Shown one piece after another: positions 56,067 through 64,000 of a stretch of 64,000 nucleotides of DNA. The notes beneath the pieces are model-generated. The model saw only the letters and a list, made by a program, of their open reading frames with translations. It searched no databases and was not told the origin of the DNA. The stretch's first letter is position 1; each line of letters opens with the position of its first letter. The translations under genes and the position numbers were made by a program. Source of the DNA: Desulfovibrio sp. A2 (GTDB taxonomy: Bacteria > Desulfobacterota > Desulfovibrionia > Desulfovibrionales > Desulfovibrionaceae); assembly GCF_000226255.1 (NCBI RefSeq), contig NZ_AGFG01000070.1, positions 62,001 through 126,000 of the forward strand, in the 5' to 3' direction.

Positions 56067-56740
56067 TGAACGCCGCTTCGCATTGCCATCGTCCCGTGCC
56101 GACGGTTCCGTGGATGCCATCGCTGGCCCTTCTGCTGTCGCTGCTGGCGTGTCTGCTGCTGTCCGGCTGCGCGGGCAGCAGCGCCGCCACGCGGTTCTAT
56201 CTGCTCTCGCCTCCGGCGGGCGGCGCAGCGCGCGCCGTGCCCGCCGGGTCTGCCGTGTCCGCCGGACCTGGCACGCCGCAGGCGCGAGTGGCGGTGGGGC
56301 CGGTGAGCGTGGCCTCGTACCTTGACCGGCCGCAGATCGTCATCCGCGAAGGCGACGGCGTGCGGCTGGGGCTGGCGGAATTCGACCGCTGGGCCGAGCC
56401 GCTGGCCGAAAGCCTGCCCCGCGTGCTGGCCGAAGACGTTTCGCGCTCGCTGGGCGGCGAGCAGGTGCTGGTGTTTCCCGGCGTAAAGGCCGACGACGCC
56501 GACATCCGCGTGGCCGTGGACGTGACCCGGCTGGACGGCAGTCTTGGCGGCACGGTGGTGCTGGACGCCTGGTGGGCGCTGCTGGATCGCTCGGGCGCCA
56601 CGTTGCGCCGTGGCCGGATGGTCGAGCGACGACCCGCCGGTGATGACTATGCCGCCCTGGTCACGGCGCAGGGCGGGCTGATGGCGGCCCTTGCCGACGC
56701 CGTGGCTGCGGCCGTGCGCGAGGTGTTGCCCCGCCGCTGA
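56066..56740 (+). CDS. ABC-type transport auxiliary lipoprotein (PqiC-like)
   Basis: 224 residues. Signal peptide with lipobox LLSGCAG (Cys about 36), then a PqiC/LptE-like domain: TRFYLLSPP, RVAVGPVSVASYLDRPQIVIREG, LAEFDRWAEPLAESLPRVLAEDVSRSLG. Such lipoproteins complete MCE/ABC lipid-trafficking systems at the outer membrane. The start overlaps the mlaD stop (TGATG). It is the last gene of the Mla/Pqi-type operon. Confidence 0.85.
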   Translation: MNAASHCHRPVPTVPWMPSLALLLSLLACLLLSGCAGSSAATRFYLLSPPAGGAARAVPAGSAVSAGPGTPQARVAVGPVSVASYLDRPQIVIREGDGVRLGLAEFDRWAEPLAESLPRVLAEDVSRSLGGEQVLVFPGVKADDADIRVAVDVTRLDGSLGGTVVLDAWWALLDRSGATLRRGRMVERRPAGDDYAALVTAQGGLMAALADAVAAAVREVLPRR

Positions 56741-56787
56741 CCGCCGTCGCGCACCTGTGGCCCACAACGACCACGGAGGAACGGCCC

Positions 56788-57936
56788 ATGGCCTCTCTTT
56801 CCCTTGCGCTGTGCGTGTTGTGCGCCGTCACCGTGGCGCTGCTGCTGGTGCACGGCCATCTTGACGGCGACGGGCACGACCTGCGTCTGCTGGCGCTGGG
56901 CAAGGGAGTGCAGGCCGCGGGATGGCTGGGCTTCGGCCTGGCCACGGCGGCGTCGGACGTGATGCCGCCGTTCCGGTTCCTGCTGCTGGTGGGGCTGGGA
57001 TTCGAGGCGCTGGCCATCGTGCGGGTGCGCACTGGCCGCCCGGCGAAGCTGCTGCCCGTGCTGGCGGGGGTGGTGGCGCTGCATGTGCTGTTGGCCGTTG
57101 CCGTGGCCGGGCGGCCCTTCGAGGTGCGGGCCTTCGTGCAGTCCATGGCGGCGGCCGTGCTGTTCCTGCCCGGCGGGGTGTTGCTGCTTGTCGCGCGGGA
57201 CGTGACGTCGCGGCGGCTGCATGGCGTTACCGGCGGCGCGTATCTGGCCGTGGCGGCGTTCACGCTGCTGCGGGGCGGGTACCTGCTGGCCCGGCACGAG
57301 GGGGCGGACATTCCCGCCGTGCCGCACATGGAGATGATCGGCCTGCTGCTGTTGCAGGCGCTGGCGTTCATCGGGTGCGTGTGGTTCGTGGTGGTGCTGC
57401 GCGAACGGTACGAGGCGCACATCCACCGCCTGGCCACCACCGATGCCCTCACCGGCCTGCACAACCGCCGCCACTTCCTGTCCGCCGTGGAGCCCGCGTT
57501 GGCCCTGGCCGCGCGCAAGGGCACGCCGGTGGGGGTGATCATCTTCGACGTGGACCATTTCAAACGGGTCAACGACACGCATGGCCACCCCATGGGCGAT
57601 GCGGTGCTGCGCTGCATCGGCGCGGCGCTGCCTGCGCTGGTTCGCGGCTACGACGCCACCTGCCGCTTCGGCGGCGAGGAGTTCGCCGCCGTGCTGCCCG
57701 ACGCCGACGGCGCGGTGACCGACCTTGTAGGAGAACGCATCCGCCAGGGCATGGAGCGGGCGGGGCTGGAGGCGGCGGAGCAGGGCAGGGGGGTGCCCTT
57801 TACCGTGAGCGTGGGGGCCGCGTGCCGGGTTCCGGGTGGTCCGCAGGACCTGGACGGCATGCTGGCCGAGGCCGATGCGGCGTTGTACGAAGCCAAGCAC
57901 GGCGGGCGCAACGCCTACCGGAGGCATGGCGTCTGA
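56788..57936 (+). CDS. Membrane diguanylate cyclase (GGDEF)
   Basis: 382 residues. The first 215 residues contain six to seven transmembrane helices forming an integral membrane sensor. The GGDEF domain follows (about 220-380): LATTDALTGLHNRRHF, VIIFDVDHFKRVNDTHGH, active site RFGGEEF, and an I-site RGYD five residues before it, so product-inhibited c-di-GMP synthesis is expected. ATG 56788 is preceded by CGGAGGAACGG. It lies 47 bases after the lipoprotein gene and could be the tail of that operon. A bidirectional terminator follows at 57962-57995. Confidence 0.87.
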   Translation: MASLSLALCVLCAVTVALLLVHGHLDGDGHDLRLLALGKGVQAAGWLGFGLATAASDVMPPFRFLLLVGLGFEALAIVRVRTGRPAKLLPVLAGVVALHVLLAVAVAGRPFEVRAFVQSMAAAVLFLPGGVLLLVARDVTSRRLHGVTGGAYLAVAAFTLLRGGYLLARHEGADIPAVPHMEMIGLLLLQALAFIGCVWFVVVLRERYEAHIHRLATTDALTGLHNRRHFLSAVEPALALAARKGTPVGVIIFDVDHFKRVNDTHGHPMGDAVLRCIGAALPALVRGYDATCRFGGEEFAAVLPDADGAVTDLVGERIRQGMERAGLEAAEQGRGVPFTVSVGAACRVPGGPQDLDGMLAEADAALYEAKHGGRNAYRRHGV

Positions 57937-57961
57937 CGGGAACCGCCAGCGCACGAAAAGA

Positions 57962-57995
57962 GGGGTTAGGCTGATGCCTAACCCCTTGCTTTTTT
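57962..57995. terminator. Bidirectional terminator between GGDEF gene and tRNA-Thr
   Basis: GGGGTTAGGC (57962-57971) and GCCTAACCCC (57976-57985) form a perfect 10-bp stem; TTGCTTTTTT follows on the plus strand and TCTTTTC on the minus strand. Confidence 0.85.
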
Positions 57996-57996
57996 C

Positions 57997-58072
57997 TGGA
58001 GCCGGAGATGAGACTTGAACTCACGACTTGCTGATTACGAATCAGCTACTCTACCAACTGAGTTACTCCGGC
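57997..58072 (-). tRNA. tRNA-Thr(CGT)
   Basis: A 76-nt cloverleaf with acceptor GCCGGAG/CTCCGGC, anticodon stem GCTGA/TCAGC, loop TTCGTAA (anticodon CGT), T-arm GAGTTCAAGTCTC, and an encoded CCA end. Confidence 0.94.
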
Positions 58073-58628
58073 TTTTACGCCCAATCCGTGCCCTCGGGCC
58101 AGTCTGCGCGCGAGCTTGCGGCGGATGCCTCCGCCAGAAGCGAGATGTGCTAGTTATGGAAGTTGGCAAGGGAAGTCAAGCGGGTTGTGGGGCGGCAGCG
58201 GGTGCCATGTGGCGGGCGGGATTGGAACCGACAAGTACGGCGATGTCGGCCCGTGGTCGGCAGGCGTCCGTTGCCGGTGCGCAACCCTGCGACCTACCGT
58301 CCCGCAGTCCCTTGCCGGATGGGAGCCATAGCGCCCCTGTCCGATGCGTATCTCGCGTACCGCCCGTTTTCTTGTCCACGGGCTTCCGGCAATCCATCTT
58401 TCTTGCCCGTCAGCCAGGGGGGGCGCGGGCCGCCGCACCGACCCCGCTCGCGGCGGGGCTTTGCCTCTCCGCATCGTGCCCGCGCAGTGTGCCGTCAATG
58501 TCCAAGGATTGCTGCGCTACTATCCGAAGGTTGTTGTACTATTTTCTAGAGAATATTTTTATGCGGATTTCTTGACAAAGTGCTCGCCTCGCGCAACTGT
58601 CCAACAACAAGAACTGGAGCACTTCCCC
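58073..58628. other. Intergenic region with AT-rich segment before MerR-like gene
   Basis: About 555 bases without a convincing gene. From about 58525 to 58580 it is AT-rich and holds a near-palindrome centred on CTAG (TATTTTCTAGAGAATA, 58540-58555) and a possible promoter (TTGTTG 58531, TATTTT 58554), which could be an autoregulated promoter of the next gene. Confidence 0.4.
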
Positions 58629-59939
58629 ATGATCCGCGAACTGCTGACCCTCCGCGAAATCGCCCGCCGCCTCGACGTGCCTCCCTCCAGTATCGCCTAT
58701 TACAAGGACAGGTTCGCGCGCTTCCTGCCCGCCGGAGAAGGGCGGGGCAGGCGGCTGCGCTATCCCGTGCATGTGCTGGACATCTTCAGGGAGATCAGGA
58801 GCATGTACACGCGCAACGTGGCGGCGGAACAGATTGAGGAACGGCTGGAGGAGTTGGCGGCGATGCTGTCCGCGCAGGGCGGGCCGGGGGCGCAGGGGGG
58901 ACAGCCCGGTGATCCCCACCGGCTCGCGCGAACGGGTGGCGTTGACGGCGGGGGGGCGCGGGCATCCGGCGCGGGGGCGGAACCATACCGCCGGGAACGG
59001 CTCCAGGATTTCGACGGCACGGCGGATGGCGGGACGCGGGGTTTCCCGCACGGCATGGCGCAAGGCGCGGATGGAGACCAGGCGGTGGAAGGGCTGCCCG
59101 GCATGCTCGACCGCATGGCCACGCTGTTGCAGGTGCAGGGGCACATGCTGGCGGAGCTTTCCAGCCTGCGCCGCCAGGTGGAGGAACTGCGCGCGGACCG
59201 CGACGCGCTGCTGGCCGCCTTCGACGAGCGCGCGGCGCGCCTGGACGGCGCGTTGGAACTGCTGCGCCGCGAACGCGCCGAAGCCGTGACCCGGCTCGTG
59301 GATGACTACTACACCGCCGCATCCGGGGTGGCGGGTGCCGACTCCCGTGTCGATTCCGGCGGGGGAACAGGCGCGACCCCCCACGCGCAGGCCTCTTCGG
59401 CCGGTTCAACCGCCGATGGAGATTTCTCTTCGGCCCAGTCCGAAGCGGCCGCCGATGCTGGCCCCGCGTTCACCGAGGCCGGTGCATCCGGCGCGACGTT
59501 CGGCGCGACGTCAGGCGTGACATCCGACACGAAATCCGGCGGCAAGGGCGCTTCCTCCATGCCGCCTGCCGCCCTGTTCGAGCGGCCGCTGGTCATCCGC
59601 CGCAACGGCGAGTTCCTTGGCGTGTCCGGCAGGGACAAGGCGTTCACCCTGCGCGAGTTGCTGGCGCTGGTGGAACGCCACGCCGCCCGGCGGCACCGCG
59701 TGTCCATGGGCTGGGGGCGCTCCGGCTCCGCGTGGGTGCTGCGCATGACCACGGACGAACCGGCCATCGGCAGGCAGGGCGGCAGCCGCACCCACGAACT
59801 GACCTTGCAGCCGGTCACCACGCCCAGCGGCAACCTGGTCACCCGGCTTTCGCGCCTCGCCATCAACGGCGATACGGTTCCGGATCGTTTTCTTTTGGAA
59901 TTGTTCAGGAATATCCGGGAAAGCTACGAGGCCCGATAA
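58629..59939 (+). CDS. MerR-like helix-turn-helix protein with coiled coil
   Basis: 436 residues. The first 70 or so form a MerR-type winged helix (LTLREIARRLDVPPSSIAYYKDRF, then YPVHVLDIFREIRSMY). A Gly-rich linker follows, then a coiled coil at about 160-225 (MLAELSSLRRQVEELRADRDALL), a long low-complexity Ala/Ser/Gly/Thr segment (about 240-310), and a C-terminal domain (about 315-436, FERPLVIRRNGEFLGVSGRDKAF, then FLLELFRNIRESYEAR) that I do not recognise. Similar proteins are common in Desulfovibrio; targets are unknown. ATG 58629 lies downstream of an AT-rich region with a palindrome. Confidence 0.7.
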   Translation: MIRELLTLREIARRLDVPPSSIAYYKDRFARFLPAGEGRGRRLRYPVHVLDIFREIRSMYTRNVAAEQIEERLEELAAMLSAQGGPGAQGGQPGDPHRLARTGGVDGGGARASGAGAEPYRRERLQDFDGTADGGTRGFPHGMAQGADGDQAVEGLPGMLDRMATLLQVQGHMLAELSSLRRQVEELRADRDALLAAFDERAARLDGALELLRRERAEAVTRLVDDYYTAASGVAGADSRVDSGGGTGATPHAQASSAGSTADGDFSSAQSEAAADAGPAFTEAGASGATFGATSGVTSDTKSGGKGASSMPPAALFERPLVIRRNGEFLGVSGRDKAFTLRELLALVERHAARRHRVSMGWGRSGSAWVLRMTTDEPAIGRQGGSRTHELTLQPVTTPSGNLVTRLSRLAINGDTVPDRFLLELFRNIRESYEAR

Positions 59940-60099
59940 GCGTAGCGCGGGCGGCGCAAGCCATAGACGGCATGTGGTTTTCGCGCCGCTTGGCCATGCG
60001 GGGTGCCCGCTGTTCACGCATGCCGCCTGTGTGCTGGACAGTGCTCCGTTTCGCGGCGTTCGAGTGCGCGTCGCCTCCTTCCGGTCCCTCGCCGCCCCC

Positions 60100-60912
60100 T
60101 TACGCGACGGCAAGCTCCATGTTGCCCCAAATGCCCACGCGCCCGCCGCACTGGGCATACACGCCCTCTATACCCAGGTGGGCCATGGTGGCGGCGCGCT
60201 CGGTCACGCGGGCCACGTCGTCCGGCCCTTGCAGCATGTTGCCGAACAGGGTGGCCGCCGCGTCGGCAAGGCTGGCGTCGCGCGCCCGCACCGCCGCGAT
60301 GTCGCCAACGCCCAGGCTGAGCGAATGGCCGATGGTGGCCGACGACGAGCACAGCGACACCGGGCAGTCCGCCGCCTTCACCACCACGCCGATCATCTCG
60401 CCGCTGGCCGGGTCGGGCAGCAGACCCACCACCCGGTCGCGTCGGGAACAGATGTAGATGTCCCCGCCGTTCTCCACGATGATGTCCGGCGACACCGGGG
60501 CAAAGCGCTCCGCCACCATCTGGGCCACGGTGCCCGCCACGGCGGCGAAGGGGCCAACCCCGGCGATGTCGGCCCCGTGCGCCATGCGCCGCGCCACCTC
60601 CGGCGCGTTGTCGGGCGTGGGCACGGGCACGAGGCTGGTGCGAAAGTCTGGCGCAAGCAGCATCCACGCCTTGATCTGGCCGCGCAGTTCGGTGACGTAG
60701 GCGGCGATCCGGTCGGGCAGGTCTGGCAGACCGGCGCGTGCGGTCACCCACAGGTCGGTTTCCTCCACCACCACCTGAAAGACCACCTCGTCCGCGTGAC
60801 GGGCGGTGCGCTTGCGATAGCCGCGCACGTGGTCGGTGTGCACGGTGATGGTTTCCGGAGTGGTGGGCGCGATGGGGACGGCGCGTTTCTTGGGGGTGCG
60901 TCTGGTGCTCAT
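60100..60912 (-). CDS. UPF0280 family protein (ApbE-like fold)
   Basis: 270 residues. The family is recognised from [25 protein letters not shown] near the N-terminus, [19 protein letters not shown] in the centre, [11 protein letters not shown] and [26 protein letters not shown]0280 proteins share a fold with the flavin transferase ApbE; their function is not established. The stop codon lies 160 bases from the end of the convergent MerR-like gene. It is transcribed divergently from argF. Confidence 0.85.
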   Translation of the reverse strand: MSTRRTPKKRAVPIAPTTPETITVHTDHVRGYRKRTARHADEVVFQVVVEETDLWVTARAGLPDLPDRIAAYVTELRGQIKAWMLLAPDFRTSLVPVPTPDNAPEVARRMAHGADIAGVGPFAAVAGTVAQMVAERFAPVSPDIIVENGGDIYICSRRDRVVGLLPDPASGEMIGVVVKAADCPVSLCSSSATIGHSLSLGVGDIAAVRARDASLADAAATLFGNMLQGPDDVARVTERAATMAHLGIEGVYAQCGGRVGIWGNMELAVA

Positions 60913-61119
60913 GGCGCGTTTTCACCACAGGGGCGCGCGGGCGTCAATCGGGCTACGGCGGAATGGACCGGCAAGACGGCGGCGCGCCACGGGCAGCGGC
61001 CCGCCCGCCATCCCCGCCCCCTGTCGAACGGGCCGCATTCTTTACAAGCGGCGGGCTTTGAGGCTAGGAAACCCTTTTCCGCATCACGTTCCGCAGTGCC
61101 GCAACACAAGGATGGAGCC

Positions 61120-62022
61120 ATGCCCAGACATTTCAAGCGAATCAGGGACCTCGGCTACGAGGGTGCCTGGAAGCTGCTGCAACGCGCCAAGGAAATGAAG
61201 GACACCGCCTACCGTGGCAAGATCATGGAAGGCAAGACCGCCATCCTCATCTTCGAGAAGGCGTCCACCCGCACGCGCGTGTCCTTCGAGATGGCGGTGC
61301 GCCACCTTGGCGGCTCCACCATCTTCATGACCCCGGCGGAAAGCCAGTTGGGCCGCTCCGAACCCCTGCGCGACACGGCCCGCGTGCTCTCGCGCTATGC
61401 CGACTGCATGGTGGTGCGCACCTTCGGCCAGTCGAAGATCGACGAACTGGCCGAATACGGCTCCATCCCCGTGGTCAACGCCCTCACCGACGAAGGGCAC
61501 CCCTGCCAGGTCATGGGCGACGTGCTGACCATGTACGAGCGCACCCCAGACCTTTCCAAGGTCCGCGTGGCCTGGGTGGGCGACGGCAACAACATGGCCA
61601 ATTCGTGGATCGAGGCGGCCATCTACTTTCCGTTCGAGTTGTTCATGGCCTTTCCCGAAGGCTACGAGCCCGACCGCGACCTGCTGGGCTTCGCCATGCA
61701 GGCCGGGGCCAAGATATTCCTGACGCATGACCCGCGCATGGCGGTGGACGGCGCGCACTACGTGAACACCGACGTGTGGGCCTCCATGGGCCAGGAAGAG
61801 GAGCAGAAGAAGCGCGAGGCCGCCTTCAAGGGCTATTGCGTCGATTCCGCCATGATGGCCCTGGCCGCGCCCGACGCCAAGTTCATGCACTGCCTGCCTG
61901 CCCACCGGGGCGAGGAAGTGACCGACGAGGTCATGGAAAGCCCGGCTTCCATCATTTTCGACCAGGCAGAAAACCGTCTGCACATCCAGAAGGCCATTCT
62001 GGAATGGGCGCTCTCGGAATAA
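61120..62022 (+). CDS. argF: Ornithine carbamoyltransferase
   Basis: 300 residues. It forms citrulline from ornithine and carbamoyl phosphate. The carbamoyl-phosphate motif is FEKASTRTRVSFE, the second domain has DEGHPCQVMGDVLTM, and the ornithine loop HCLPAHRGEEV contains the catalytic Cys. Length is normal. ATG 61120 gives MPRHFKRIRDLGYEG, typical; an out-of-frame ATG lies a few bases before. It heads the argF-argG-argH cluster; argG begins 80 bases downstream. Confidence 0.95.
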   Translation: MPRHFKRIRDLGYEGAWKLLQRAKEMKDTAYRGKIMEGKTAILIFEKASTRTRVSFEMAVRHLGGSTIFMTPAESQLGRSEPLRDTARVLSRYADCMVVRTFGQSKIDELAEYGSIPVVNALTDEGHPCQVMGDVLTMYERTPDLSKVRVAWVGDGNNMANSWIEAAIYFPFELFMAFPEGYEPDRDLLGFAMQAGAKIFLTHDPRMAVDGAHYVNTDVWASMGQEEEQKKREAAFKGYCVDSAMMALAAPDAKFMHCLPAHRGEEVTDEVMESPASIIFDQAENRLHIQKAILEWALSE

Positions 62023-62102
62023 CACCGCGCCACGGCACGCGCCGCGCGGCGCATACCGCACAACATACCGCATAACATACCGCACAACGGGGCTGAAACG
62101 AC

Positions 62103-63308
<1,206 letters not shown>

Positions 63309-63423
63309 CCGCTCCGTCCGGAGGGGTGCCCCTTCGGCGGTCAATATGTTCAGCATGTTCCGTGGGGCCTCCCGTATGGGGGGCCTTACGCGTACCAAGC
63401 CGCCGCAACGGCAGGGACCAGCA

Positions 63424-64000
<577 letters not shown>

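Noticed and set aside
54158..56740. A natural MlaF-MCE-lipoprotein fusion protein.
   Set aside because: The middle of that frame is an Arg/Gly/Ala-rich shadow of the MCE gene with no domain; the MCE and lipoprotein genes have their own coupled starts. A one-base deletion is simpler.

Overview
The window is about 67% GC, densely coded on both strands, and looks like a chromosomal segment of a sulfate-reducing Desulfovibrionaceae bacterium close to Desulfovibrio (Nitratidesulfovibrio) vulgaris. This rests on a glycyl-radical isethionate sulfite-lyase system with sigma54 control, many intergenic hairpins of the kind common in that group, and c-di-GMP and acyl-CoA enzymes typical of it. No insertion sequence, integrase, prophage or CRISPR array was seen. 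Layout: 2-994 is the 3' part of a dnaA-type gene. 1268-3640 holds an XRE-cupin regulator and an acyl-CoA synthetase. 3941-7542 (minus) holds a YcaO-TPR protein, a methyltransferase and a GNAT enzyme. 7873-9130 is a minus-strand tRNA cluster (four Gly, one Cys) interrupted by a DUF302 gene. 9597-15748 holds DksA, an NFACT protein, an EAL-HDOD protein, serine dehydratase and an unknown protein. 15893-19019 (minus) holds gap, fba and surE. 19375-27523 holds a YhaM-like HD nuclease, tmk, a histone-deacetylase-family protein with a zinc ribbon, a LUD protein, a fused SucC-SucD-type ligase and a TPP decarboxylase. 27681-30590 holds small proteins and a GNAT enzyme. 30843-32486 is a cache-GGDEF cyclase. 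The most interesting block is 32519-45640. On the minus strand, islA (isethionate sulfite-lyase), islB (its radical-SAM activase) and a PAS sigma54 activator follow one another. On the plus strand lie an amidohydrolase-like gene, a sulfonate/taurine-type ABC importer with one binding protein but two permease-ATPase pairs, and a TauE/SafE exporter. Three GG-N10-GC sigma54 promoters (37893-37909 minus, 38212-38228 plus, 39528-39544 plus) and related inverted repeats (ATGTTRC-N6-GCAWCAT) tie these genes into one probable sulfonate-respiration regulon: uptake, C-S cleavage to sulfite and acetaldehyde, and sulfite/sulfonate export. 46094-52838 is an RND tripartite efflux operon (OMF, adaptor, HAE1 pump, DUF3313 lipoprotein). 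53016-56740 is an Mla/Pqi-type lipid transport operon (STAS-MlaE, MlaF, MCE protein, lipoprotein); its ATPase frame lacks its own stop, which suggests a one-base deletion. 56788-57936 is a second GGDEF cyclase, followed by tRNA-Thr. The right end holds a MerR-like protein, a UPF0280 protein and argF-argG-argH, with argH cut by the window edge. All calls were made by eye; no database search was run.
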